A stretch of DNA of 35,575 nucleotides from Chloroflexota bacterium (GTDB lineage: Bacteria > Chloroflexota > Dehalococcoidia > SpSt-223). Where the stretch lies: NCBI GenBank assembly GCA_023512725.1, contig JAILZB010000011.1:1-35575 (forward strand), written 5' to 3'. Positions within the stretch are counted from its first letter, which is position 1. Every line of letters starts with the position of its first letter. Shown piece by piece: positions 1 through 7,213 of the stretch. The notes beneath the pieces were generated by a model. That model was given only the letters and a program-made list of their open reading frames with translations, was not told the DNA's origin and made no database searches. The position numbers and the translations under genes were made by a program.

Positions 1-120
1 CCCCTGGCCGATGCCAACTATGTTCTCGAAGTGAATGCCGGCTGGGCCGCTGCCCATGGCATTATCGTCGGCAGCCCGGTGACGATCACGTTGCCCGCCG
101 GGATCGCGCTTCCCCGCTAG
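1..120 (+). CDS. DUF192 family protein, C-terminal 39 residues (5' end outside window)
   Basis: Frame 1 is open from the first base to a TAG at 118-120. The visible tail contains YVLEVNAGWAAAHGI and VGSPVTI. This is the typical last beta-hairpin of the small DUF192 fold, where a conserved 'LEv.aG.a...gi..Gd.v' pattern precedes the C-terminus. DUF192 proteins are short (about 120-170 residues), often secreted or periplasmic, and have no firmly established function. The start and any signal peptide lie outside the window. A 74-nt gap follows before the receiver gene. Assignment is from motif shape only. Confidence 0.7.
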   Translation, partial: PLADANYVLEVNAGWAAAHGIIVGSPVTITLPAGIALPR

Positions 121-194
121 CCCCCTGGCCAGGCCCCCGTGTATCATGCGCGGGGACGGCACGCAGGCATGTACCACCCGCCGGCGGAGGCCCA

Positions 195-566
195 GTGGGG
201 AAAAAGATCTTGCTTGCGGACGACGAAGAGGTCATTCGCCTGCTGGTGCGCACCACCATCGAGCGCGAAGACTACGAACTGCTCGAAGCGAAGGATGGCG
301 AAGAAGCGCTGGCCATCGTTCGCGCGGAGCACCCCGACCTCGTCTTGCTCGATGTTGGCATGCCCAAGCTGGACGGCTTTGCGGTGGCCCAAGCGATCAA
401 AAGCGACCCCAGGACGCGCGATACGATCGTGGTGATGCTCACCGCTCATGGCCGCGAGATCGACCGCGACCAGGGGCTGCAGCTGGGGGCAGACCTCTAC
501 TTCACCAAGCCGTTTAGCCCGCTCCAGCTGTTGCGGACGTTACGGGAGCTGCTTGGCAGCGAGTAG
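195..566 (+). CDS. Single-domain response regulator (CheY-like receiver)
   Basis: A 123-residue protein made only of a receiver domain. The acidic pocket is D9/D10, the phospho-acceptor is D53 in VLLDVGMP, the switch residue is T83 in MLTA and the invariant lysine is K105 in TKPF. It has no output domain, so it presumably acts by protein contact or as a phosphorelay intermediate. The start is GTG at 195, preceded by a GGCGGAGG Shine-Dalgarno at 183-190. No histidine kinase is adjacent; the only kinase in the window is the hybrid kinase near 30.4-33.3 kb. The next gene begins 1 nt after its stop, suggesting co-transcription with the membrane glycosyltransferase. Confidence 0.93.
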   Translation: MGKKILLADDEEVIRLLVRTTIEREDYELLEAKDGEEALAIVRAEHPDLVLLDVGMPKLDGFAVAQAIKSDPRTRDTIVVMLTAHGREIDRDQGLQLGADLYFTKPFSPLQLLRTLRELLGSE

Positions 567-567
567 G

Positions 568-2265
568 TTGCCCAGCGCACGCTGGCTCAGGCGCCCGGAG
601 CACGCGGCTGCGATCGGGTGTCTGCTCGCCCTGGCGGGGCTCGCAAGCTTTTCTCTCTGCCTGCTCCCCCCGGACGGCACCTGGTCCGGCGATACTGGGA
701 TCCGGGTGCTCCAAGTCGAGACCCTCCTGCGCCAGGGCGACTTTGCCGTTCCCTATCTTGGCCAGGCAGCCGACCCGACCAACCGTTGGAACCCGCTTGC
801 TCCCCGCTACTTCGCCTGGCAAGGCGAGCGCTACTACCCCAAGTTCTCCCCGGCCTATGCTCTCCTGGTGGCCGGGGTGGTCGCGCTGGGCGGCCTGCGG
901 GCGGCAGCGCTGCCGGCGCTGCTGGCCCTGGCCCTCGCCGCGGCCGCACTCGGAGGGATGCTGCGGCTGGCCGGCAGTCGTGCCGGATGGGTCGCTGCCC
1001 TGGCGGTCATTCTCGCTTCGCCGTTGGTGTTCTACGCCAATGAGCTGTGGGAACACGAGCTGGCGGTCGCGCTGGCGCTCGTGGGCATGCTACTCCTCGT
1101 GGCCACGGCCTGGTCTTCCTCGTGGTGGCTTCCCCTGGGCGCTGGGGGGGCGTTCGGGGTGGGCCTCTGGTTCCGGGCCGAGCTGTACGCCGCTCTCCCG
1201 GCCATACTGGTTGCCGCTCTCGTTGCCCGTCTCCCTCGGCGCTCCCTTGTGCTCGCGCTGATCGCCACCCTGCTTGCGGCCCTGCCTCTGTTCGGCTGGC
1301 AGCAAGCCCTCTACGGTCGGGCCGAAGGCGCCCAGGTGGCGCTGGACTCGCCGCTCGTCTTGCGCGGTGCAGCGCCAGTGGTCATTGCCCAGCGTCTGCT
1401 CCGGCAGTGGGGCGATACCATCCCGAGCCTGGTCGTCCCGCAGGGCCCGCTTCTCCTCTGGCTACTCGCCGCTGGCCTGATCGTGGGGGGTGCGTTCACG
1501 CGCCGCCGTCACCGCTGGGGGCACGGGCTGCTGATGGCCGGGCTGGTGCTCGCGGCGGTGCTGGCGATCGTGAACCTCGCGCTCCGCCTGGCTCCGGTAG
1601 ACGTCGTTGCCTCCTGCCCGCTGGTGTTGGGAGGGCTCACGGTCTCCTGGCGCGCCCTGGAGGAGCGGCGGCAGCTCCTCTTTCGCGTGCTGGCGCTGAG
1701 TGCGCTCAGCTACGTGGTGCTTGCCCTCTTTACCGCCCCCTCGCCGGGCGGTGCCCAGCACGGCCCGCGCTATCTCCTGCTGAGCTACCCCTTGCTGATC
1801 GGCTGTGCCGTCCTGGCTGGAGAGCGCTGGCTGGCCTGCTCGCCAAGCTGGCGCCGCACCGCGACGCTGGCGACCCTGGGAGTACTGGCGGCGGCGAGCC
1901 TGGCCGTGCAACTTGCCGGGCTCCGAAACCTGCTCGTCATCCGCGAGCAGTACGCGATGGTGGCGCGGGTGAGTGCTGCGCTTCCCCCGGGCCCGCTCGT
2001 GACCGACCTCTGGTGGTACCCCCAGGTGGTGCCAGCTGAAGTCCTGCGGCGGCCGGTCTTTCTCGTTCGCGATGGCAACGACCTGGCCATGCTTGCTGAC
2101 CGGCTGGCGGAGCAGGGGGCAGCCCAAGTGACGCTGGTGACCTCAGCGGAGCAGCCCCGCTGGCCCCTTCCCGACCGGACGATGGGCGGTCGCGCGCTAC
2201 GTGCTGCTCCTCCTAAGGCCATCGCGCCGCGCCAGCTACAGTTCCAGTCCGTCACCATCGACTAG
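568..2265 (+). CDS. Polytopic membrane glycosyltransferase (GT39/ArnT-like)
   Basis: About 565 residues, with roughly a dozen hydrophobic spans filling most of the length. After the first span comes a loop with D42 in SGDTGIRVLQ, the place where PMT/ArnT (GT-C) enzymes keep a catalytic acidic residue facing the outside. A YYPKFSPAYALL stretch leads into the next span. The family uses polyprenyl-phosphate sugars to modify lipids or proteins on the outer face of the membrane. I chose the TTG at 568, right after the receiver stop, because the first hydrophobic span starts about 14 residues later and codons upstream read as out-of-frame receiver sequence. No clear Shine-Dalgarno is visible, so translational coupling is likely. 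Donor and acceptor are unknown. Confidence 0.75.
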   Translation: MPSARWLRRPEHAAAIGCLLALAGLASFSLCLLPPDGTWSGDTGIRVLQVETLLRQGDFAVPYLGQAADPTNRWNPLAPRYFAWQGERYYPKFSPAYALLVAGVVALGGLRAAALPALLALALAAAALGGMLRLAGSRAGWVAALAVILASPLVFYANELWEHELAVALALVGMLLLVATAWSSSWWLPLGAGGAFGVGLWFRAELYAALPAILVAALVARLPRRSLVLALIATLLAALPLFGWQQALYGRAEGAQVALDSPLVLRGAAPVVIAQRLLRQWGDTIPSLVVPQGPLLLWLLAAGLIVGGAFTRRRHRWGHGLLMAGLVLAAVLAIVNLALRLAPVDVVASCPLVLGGLTVSWRALEERRQLLFRVLALSALSYVVLALFTAPSPGGAQHGPRYLLLSYPLLIGCAVLAGERWLACSPSWRRTATLATLGVLAAASLAVQLAGLRNLLVIREQYAMVARVSAALPPGPLVTDLWWYPQVVPAEVLRRPVFLVRDGNDLAMLADRLAEQGAAQVTLVTSAEQPRWPLPDRTMGGRALRAAPPKAIAPRQLQFQSVTID

Positions 2266-2706
2266 TCGCCGAGGATCAGCCTGCTGCGCTGAGGGCGGCC
2301 GGTCGGGGGTGGCGCATCGCGCGAGCTGCTCCCCGGTTCGAGCGGCTCCCGGGTGGGGCTCGCACCGCGGGTGTCGCCCAGTGGTCTCTGGCACGCGGTT
2401 GGACGAAGGCAGCGGCGCGGTCCCGACGACGCGGTGGGGGTAGTCGTCGTCGCGACGATGGCGGGGAGAACTTCCGTGTGCGTGAGCCGAAGGCGCCTCC
2501 CTCAGACGTCGGGAGAGTGCATCGGCCGGTCGGTCCACGAAAGCTTTACTTCATTACTTCACTTCAGTGGAAGTAGGGGTGCTCCTAGCTGGGGCCCCAC
2601 TGGGCCGAGGGGGCGCAGGCCCATTTGACTGCCCTCGGAAGGATTGCCAGGCTGCGCCCCGGCTTCTGGCGGAGGGAGCATCTCGGCTCGCCAGGGAGGA
2701 GGACCG
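2266..2706. other. Intergenic stretch without a recognisable gene
   Basis: About 440 bp separate the glycosyltransferase from the surface-protein fragment. Short open frames exist on both strands but have Arg/Pro/Ser-rich translations of the kind high-GC DNA gives by chance. No tRNA or intrinsic terminator is visible. Small inverted repeats occur: CGTCGCGACG near 2450 and GGGCC/GGCCC around 2602-2622. TTGACT at 2625-2630 resembles a -35 box, but no -10 follows at the right distance. Confidence 0.5.
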
Positions 2707-3333
2707 ATGAGCCAGCGGGGGAGGCGGGCCCTGGCAGCCTCCCCCGCTGCCCTCGACGTCGGCGGGGACTTCACGACGGGGAACGACGAAGTCCACCAGG
2801 GCTACGCCGGCTTTGCCTTCACCCCCATCGCCTTCACCGCTGGCACGCTCAGCGTCGTCCAGGGGGGAAGCGCCACGGTGGGCAGCAGCGTGCTCCAAGC
2901 CACCGGTGGCTTCGCCGGCACGCCCACCAGCCAGCGCTACACCCTGGCCAGTGCGCCGAGCAGCGGCACCCTCAAGCTGGGAAGCACTCCGCTCACCGTG
3001 GGGAGCGTTTTTACCCAGCAGGATGTCAACACCGGGCAGGTGAGCTACCAGCACAACGGCAGCGCCACGGCCAGCGATACCTTCAGCCTCACCGTCAGTG
3101 ACGGAGTGGGTGGCAGTGATGGCCCGAAGCCCGTCAGCGTGACGGTCACGCTGTTCACCCCAACCCCAACTTCAACGCCAACTTCAACGCCAACTTCAAC
3201 CCCAACTTCGACCGCAACCCCAACCCCAACTTCAACGCCACCCTCGCCTGCAACCCCAACCCCAACCACGACGCCAAGCTCCGGCGGGAGCCGGACCTAC
3301 CTCGGGATTACCTACCGCTTCGCCAGCCCCTAG
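2707..3333 (+). CDS. Surface-protein fragment: CSPG/cadherin-like repeat plus Thr-Pro stalk
   Basis: A 208-residue protein. Residues about 46-148 match the CSPG-type cadherin-like repeat: GTLSVVQGGSATV at the start, then SAPSSGTLKLG, FTQQDVNTGQVSYQHNGS and SDTFSLTVSDG, the hallmark 'FTq.Di..G.v.Y.HdGs...D.F.f.vsDg' pattern. Residues 151-190 are a Thr/Pro/Ser stalk, followed by an 18-residue tail. Such domains normally sit in long secreted adhesins. This one has no signal peptide, membrane anchor or second repeat, so it may be a remnant or be exported unconventionally. The start is ATG 2707, behind a strong AGGGAGGAGG at 2693-2702; an earlier in-frame start at 2644 has no comparable site. It is isolated from both neighbours. 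Confidence 0.6.
   Translation: MSQRGRRALAASPAALDVGGDFTTGNDEVHQGYAGFAFTPIAFTAGTLSVVQGGSATVGSSVLQATGGFAGTPTSQRYTLASAPSSGTLKLGSTPLTVGSVFTQQDVNTGQVSYQHNGSATASDTFSLTVSDGVGGSDGPKPVSVTVTLFTPTPTSTPTSTPTSTPTSTATPTPTSTPPSPATPTPTTTPSSGGSRTYLGITYRFASP
3157..3276 (+). repeat. Low-complexity repeat encoding the Thr-Pro stalk
   Basis: A degenerate tandem array of 6- and 12-bp units (CCAACTTCAACG and CCAACC types) lies inside the surface-protein gene and encodes residues 151-190. The coding strand is markedly A/C-rich compared with its surroundings. Arrays of this kind change length by slippage. The encoded Thr/Ser/Pro stalk is a plausible O-glycosylation target. Confidence 0.85.
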
Positions 3334-3569
3334 GCGTTGCTGGCCTCCCCGCCTCCTGCTGGGGTGGGCAGGAGCGCCACCAGCAGCGCCGAGCACCTGC
3401 CACTACGGCAGGCGCCCTCCCACACAACGGGCACTCTCACCGGCGCCTCCTCCCAGGCAACGGCCAGCTGCACCGGCGTGAGCAGCTCCTCTCCCGCCGA
3501 AGCACCTTGGCTCCCTAGCCGAGCCGGGCAATTCCCCGGCAAGGAAGCAGCCCCTTCGCTGCCAGCATG
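3334..3569. other. Intergenic stretch upstream of the radical SAM cluster
   Basis: About 235 bp with no convincing gene. A TTG-initiated 84-codon frame exists on the plus strand at 3337-3591, but its composition is Ser/Pro/Ala-rich and it has no Shine-Dalgarno or recognisable motif. No intrinsic terminator for the preceding gene is visible. Confidence 0.45.
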
Positions 3570-3578
3570 TGCTATAGT
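3570..3578 (+). promoter_or_regulatory. Candidate extended -10 promoter of the radical SAM cluster
   Basis: TGCTATAGT is an extended -10 element (TG-N-TATAGT, five of six matches to TATAAT). No good -35 lies 16-18 bp upstream, which is usual for extended -10 promoters. Start of transcription would be near 3585, giving a leader of about 95 nt with two strong hairpins. Confidence 0.5.
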
Positions 3579-3597
3579 ACCAGCGGCTTGAGAAGCG

Positions 3598-3660
3598 CCT
3601 GCCCGGCTGGCTCGCTGGGCAGGGCAGCACTTCCCACAGCGTCGCGAGGGCTTGCGCGAC
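3598..3660 (+). promoter_or_regulatory. Two-hairpin leader before the first radical SAM gene
   Basis: Hairpin 1 pairs CCTGCCC (3598-3604) with GGGCAGG (3617-3623), 7 bp. Hairpin 2 pairs GTCGCG (3641-3646) with CGCGAC (3655-3660), 6 bp. The Shine-Dalgarno AGCGAGGA follows at 3665-3672. The leader is too short for a cobalamin riboswitch and lacks its conserved boxes. Role unknown; it could stabilise the mRNA or tune translation. Confidence 0.4.
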
Positions 3661-3680
3661 ACCAAGCGAGGACCGAACCG

Positions 3681-5135
3681 ATGAACGTGCTGCTGGTCAA
3701 CCCCAACATCACCATGCCGATCGCGGTGCGGACCTCTCCTCCCCTGGGCATCGCCTACATCGCTGCCATCTCCGAGCGGATGGGCCACCAGGTCCGCGTG
3801 CTCGACATGCAGGTCGACGACACGCCGCTGGAGCAACTGGTCGACGAGTTCCCCCCGGACGTCATCGGCATTACGGCCAATACTCCCCAGGTGAAGGCCG
3901 CCTGGGCAGTCGCCGAGAAGTTCAAGCGGCTCCACCCCTGCCCGATCATGATCGGCGGCCCCCATCCTACCGTGCTGCCGGAGGAGACCCTGCGCCGCTC
4001 CCCGATCGATGTAGTTGCCCGCGGGGAAGGCGAGGCGACCTGGGAGGAGTTCCTCACCGTCGTCGCTCGCACGCCGCGCCACAACAGCGCCGCCCTGGCC
4101 GAGCACCTGGTCGGTGTCAAGGGGATCTCCTTCCGCGGGCCAAGCGGCGAGTTCATCCACGCTCCCGACCGCCCGCCCATCCGGGACCTGGACTCCCTCC
4201 CCTTCCCAGCCTACCACCTGTTCAAGAAAGAGGGCTATACCTCGCTCCAGCCCACGCTGGACGGGGGAACGGCGCGCTCGTTCGCCATGTGCACCTCGCG
4301 CGGCTGCCCCTATCGCTGCACCTACTGCTCCCAGTCGACCTTCCCCGAGAAGTGGCGTGCCCGCTCGGTCGAGAGCGTGATCGCCGAGTTCCGCCACCTC
4401 ATCCATGACCTGGGCGCCACCGAGATCGGGATCGTCGACGACTCCTTCAACATCGACCGCAAGAGAGTGGCCGCCATCTGCGATGCCTTGATCGAATCCG
4501 GGCTGAACACTGTACCGTGGCTGCTGATCAACGGCATCCGCTCTAACCTGGCCGACCGCGAACTGCTGGCGAAGATGAAGGCTGCTGGTTGCAAGCGAGT
4601 CGCGTTCGCTCCCGAGACTGGTAACGAATACATCCTCCAGCGCATCAACAAGAAGCACACCATGAAGCAGGTGCGCGAAGCGTTCGCCAACGCCAAGGCC
4701 GTGGGGATGGAGACGATCGGCTTCTTCATGATCGGCCTGCCCGGCGACACCGAAGAGACGATGGAAGAGACGATCCGCTTCGCCATCGAGCTCGACCCCG
4801 ATGTGGCCAATTTCTCGATGACCACCCCCTTCCCAGGCACCATCCTCTACAACGAAGTCCTGGAGCGGGGGCGGCTACTGATGGACGACTGGGACGACTA
4901 CATCTTCCTGGAGGGCAAAGCCCGCTACGAGCTCGACGTGCCGGCCGAGGTGATGGAGCGGAAGTGGCACGAGGCCTACCGCCGCTTCTACCTCCGACCG
5001 CGACGGATCCTCAAGACACTGGCTCGCCGCTCGACCTGGCAGCAACTCCCCCGGCTGGCCAGTATGGCCGCCAAGCTGGCCATGCCCTACCACCCTGCGC
5101 CCAAGCGACCAAGCAATGTGGAAGTGGCGTGCTAA
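3681..5135 (+). CDS. B12-binding-type radical SAM protein (paralog 1)
   Basis: 484 residues. The N-terminal ~140 residues look like a cobalamin-binding Rossmann-type domain (MNVLLVNPN start, IGITANTPQ, MIGGPHPTVLPEE), though without the classical DxHxxG. The radical SAM core carries C209, C213 and C216 in CPYRCTYC for the [4Fe-4S] cluster, then a core ending in MIGLPGDTEETMEETIRF. The tail contains KWHEAYRRFYLRP. Relatives of this architecture include BchE, the hopanoid methylase HpnP and the GDGT ring synthases GrsA/B, so methylation or cyclisation of a hydrophobic substrate is plausible but unproven. ATG 3681 has AGCGAGGA 8 nt upstream. It overlaps the next gene by 20 nt if that gene starts at 5116. 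Closely related to the gene at 7214-8650. Confidence 0.9.
   Translation: MNVLLVNPNITMPIAVRTSPPLGIAYIAAISERMGHQVRVLDMQVDDTPLEQLVDEFPPDVIGITANTPQVKAAWAVAEKFKRLHPCPIMIGGPHPTVLPEETLRRSPIDVVARGEGEATWEEFLTVVARTPRHNSAALAEHLVGVKGISFRGPSGEFIHAPDRPPIRDLDSLPFPAYHLFKKEGYTSLQPTLDGGTARSFAMCTSRGCPYRCTYCSQSTFPEKWRARSVESVIAEFRHLIHDLGATEIGIVDDSFNIDRKRVAAICDALIESGLNTVPWLLINGIRSNLADRELLAKMKAAGCKRVAFAPETGNEYILQRINKKHTMKQVREAFANAKAVGMETIGFFMIGLPGDTEETMEETIRFAIELDPDVANFSMTTPFPGTILYNEVLERGRLLMDDWDDYIFLEGKARYELDVPAEVMERKWHEAYRRFYLRPRRILKTLARRSTWQQLPRLASMAAKLAMPYHPAPKRPSNVEVAC
4738..4789 (+). repeat. 52-bp perfect direct repeat, copy 1
   Basis: Identical over 52 bp to 8265-8316, at the equivalent codons of the two radical SAM paralogs (the LPGDTEETMEETIRFAIE / MPGDTEETMEETIRFAIE region). 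Flanking sequence diverges at synonymous sites, so the identity is stronger than protein conservation requires. Confidence 0.95.
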
Positions 5136-6183
5136 GCGCTCGGCGCAGGATCAGCCGGTGGCCCCAGCAGTGGCCAGCCCAGCGGCTGCGCCCCCGCCAG
5201 CGGCAGGCTTCCGCCGGATGAGCGCCCCGACGGAGCCGATCCGCGTCTCCCTAGGCATCATGGCGCATAACGAGGAGGCAAATATCGGCCGCCTCCTCGA
5301 AGCGCTACTCGCTCAGGAGCTGGCGACCGTCGTCATCAGCGAGATCATCGTCGTCGCCAGCGGCTGCACCGACCGCACCCACGAGATCGTCACCGCGTTC
5401 GCCGCGCGTGACCCCCGGATCCGTCTCCTCGTCCAGCCGGTACGCGAAGGGAAGACGTCGGCCATCAACCTGTTCCTCTCCCACGCCCGCGAGGAGATCG
5501 TGATCGTCCAGAGCGGCGACACCCTCGTGCGCCCCGATACGATCGAGCACCTGATCAAGCCGTTCGCCGACCCCAGCGTCGGGATGACCGGCGCCCAGAA
5601 GGTGCCAGTCAACGCCTCTGACCAGTTCATCGGCTACCTGAGCCACCTCCGCCTCCAGCTCGAACACCAGCTCTGCCTGGAAGTGCCGCGGCTGGGCGAA
5701 CTGATCGCCTTCCGCAAGCTGATCGAGGCGATCCCCCAGGATGTCGCGATGGACGAGGCGTTCATGGAGGCGTTCATCATCCGCCGGGGCTTGCGCGTGC
5801 TCTACGCCCCAAACGCGGTGGTCTACAACATGGGCCCGACCACGGTGGCCGATTTCATCCGCCAGCGCCGGCGCAACTACGCCGGTCACCTTCACCTCAA
5901 GCATAAGTACGGCTACAAGGTGGCAAGCCTGAATAGCCGCATCGTCGCTCGGCTCGCCGCCCGCGAGGTCTACCGCCTGCTGCGCATGTTCGTCTTCATC
6001 TTCTGGGCCGGCGGCCTGGAACTGATCGCCCGCGTGCTGGGAAGCTACGACTACTACATCAAAGGGCGGCGTCACGTGATCTGGGAGATGGCCTGGACAA
6101 CCAAGCGGCTGGACGGCAACGCCCTCTCGCCATTGCCCTCGGCCCCTCCCCCACGCCCACCCGGTCTCCAGGAAGCGCCGTGA
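5116..6183 (+). CDS. Family 2 glycosyltransferase with C-terminal membrane segment
   Basis: 355 residues if started at ATG 5116, or 321 from ATG 5218. The first 34 residues are Ala/Pro-rich filler and the GT-A fold begins at VSLGIMAHNEEANIG, so 5218 is a serious alternative; neither start has a strong Shine-Dalgarno. Visible GT2 features are the nucleotide-binding ASGCTDRT, an acidic site QSGDT in place of the usual DxD (first Asp replaced), an acceptor-side DEAFMEAFIIRRG, and QRRRNYAGH where polymerising GT2s have QxxRW. A hydrophobic stretch (FVFIFWAGGLELIARVLG) near the C-terminus suggests membrane attachment. It ends in GTGA overlap with the flippase-like gene, so it probably glycosylates the substrate of the cluster. 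Confidence 0.85.
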   Translation: MWKWRAKRSAQDQPVAPAVASPAAAPPPAAGFRRMSAPTEPIRVSLGIMAHNEEANIGRLLEALLAQELATVVISEIIVVASGCTDRTHEIVTAFAARDPRIRLLVQPVREGKTSAINLFLSHAREEIVIVQSGDTLVRPDTIEHLIKPFADPSVGMTGAQKVPVNASDQFIGYLSHLRLQLEHQLCLEVPRLGELIAFRKLIEAIPQDVAMDEAFMEAFIIRRGLRVLYAPNAVVYNMGPTTVADFIRQRRRNYAGHLHLKHKYGYKVASLNSRIVARLAAREVYRLLRMFVFIFWAGGLELIARVLGSYDYYIKGRRHVIWEMAWTTKRLDGNALSPLPSAPPPRPPGLQEAP

Positions 6184-7208
6184 AGGGCCTGCCCGGCTTT
6201 GCCCTGCGGCTGGCCCTTGGGCTTGCCCTGGCAGGTTGGCTGGTCTACCAGGAGAACCCCGCAACGATCTGGGCGGCCGCCCAGCGGACGAACCTCGCGG
6301 TGCTGGGGCTGGCCTTCCTGCTCTACCAGCTGGCTATTGCCCTCAACGCCTACAAGTGGGGAGTGCTGCTCCGAGCCCAGGGGGTGACCGTCCCGTTCCC
6401 GCAGCTCCTCCGCTCGACCTTCGTCGGGCTGTTCTTCGGCAACTTCCTGCCCAGCAACGTCGGGGGGGATGCCGTGCGTGCCTTCGACCTCTCGCGCCAG
6501 GCCGGGCGCGGGACGGCCGCCGCCACCTCCGTGATCGTCGACCGGATGACCGGGCTGTTGGTCTTCATCGCCTCCGCGGCCGTCTTTGGGACACTCGCCG
6601 CCCTCTGGACCGGCGCGAGCGTGCTCTGGCAGGTCGCGCTCCTCTCCTTGCTGCTGTTCCTCGGCGGCAGTCTGCTCTTTCTGGCCCTGATCACGCGCTC
6701 GGTCACCCGGCAGGCTCGCTACCTCTTCTTACTCGTGCCCCAACTGCATCCCCTGCGGGCGAGCGGTCGGATGGTGGCCGATGCCTTCGCCGCCTATCGC
6801 CAGCACCCGCGAGCGGTGGCGCTCGCGTGCCTCACCTCTTTCGCCATCCAGACGGTCACCTCGGTCGTTAACTGGCTGATCGGGGTCTCCCTGGGTCTGG
6901 AGGCACCCTTCATCTATTTCTTCGTCTTCAACCCGATCGTCGCCTTCGTGCTGCTGGTGCCCATCGCCATCAACGGGATCGGGGTCCAGCAGGCCATCTA
7001 CGTGTTCTGCTACGCCACCCTCGCCCGGCTGATGAGCGAAACCGAAGCGTTGACGCTGTCACTCCTGATGCATGGCGTTATCATTACGACGGGCTTGCTC
7101 GGCGGCCTGGTATGGATCCGGGCGGTCCGGCGTTCTCGGGCAGGCTGGAACGCTCAACCCGGCACGGCGGTGGCGGCCGTCGGGACGAATGCGGTGGTGA
7201 GAAGGTAA
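6180..7208 (+). CDS. Flippase-like membrane protein (LPG_synthase_TM / UPF0104 family)
   Basis: 342 residues with about eight hydrophobic spans. The family signature is complete: FFGNFLPSNVGGDAVRAF near residues 85-102, followed by ATSVIVDRMTGLL around 115-127. These proteins share the membrane part of lysyl-phosphatidylglycerol synthase and are often encoded beside glycosyltransferases, where they are thought to move lipid-linked glycans or lipids. The GTG at 6180 overlaps the preceding stop (GTGA), implying translational coupling. The next gene starts 5 nt downstream. Direct evidence for transport activity is limited for the family as a whole. Confidence 0.88.
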   Translation: MKGLPGFALRLALGLALAGWLVYQENPATIWAAAQRTNLAVLGLAFLLYQLAIALNAYKWGVLLRAQGVTVPFPQLLRSTFVGLFFGNFLPSNVGGDAVRAFDLSRQAGRGTAAATSVIVDRMTGLLVFIASAAVFGTLAALWTGASVLWQVALLSLLLFLGGSLLFLALITRSVTRQARYLFLLVPQLHPLRASGRMVADAFAAYRQHPRAVALACLTSFAIQTVTSVVNWLIGVSLGLEAPFIYFFVFNPIVAFVLLVPIAINGIGVQQAIYVFCYATLARLMSETEALTLSLLMHGVIITTGLLGGLVWIRAVRRSRAGWNAQPGTAVAAVGTNAVVRR

Positions 7209-7213
7209 AGCCG

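Noticed and set aside
124-150. Possible promoter for the receiver gene (palindrome CCTGGCCAGG and TATCAT at 142-147)
   Set aside because: The -10 is good (five of six) but no -35 or proper extended -10 is present at the right spacing, so I did not list it.
2330-2400. T-loop-like GGTTCGAGC suggesting a tRNA
   Set aside because: The flanking bases do not form a 5-bp T stem, and no acceptor or anticodon arm can be drawn on either strand.
3157-3276. CRISPR-like or mobile repeat array
   Set aside because: The units are 6-12 bp, contiguous and in frame with a coding sequence; there are no spacers. It is a Thr-Pro stalk repeat.
3337-3591. TTG-initiated 84-codon frame following the surface-protein fragment
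   Set aside because: Low-information Ser/Pro/Ala translation, no Shine-Dalgarno, and it runs through the promoter of the radical SAM cluster.
3570-3680. Cobalamin riboswitch ahead of the radical SAM genes
   Set aside because: The leader is only about 95 nt and lacks the conserved B12-box and core motifs.
3330-4658. Long minus-strand open frame (about 440 codons) opposite the first radical SAM gene
   Set aside because: It is antisense to a gene with clear motifs; high GC removes stop codons from the opposite frame. Its translation is Gly/Ala/Val/Asp-rich with no recognisable domain.
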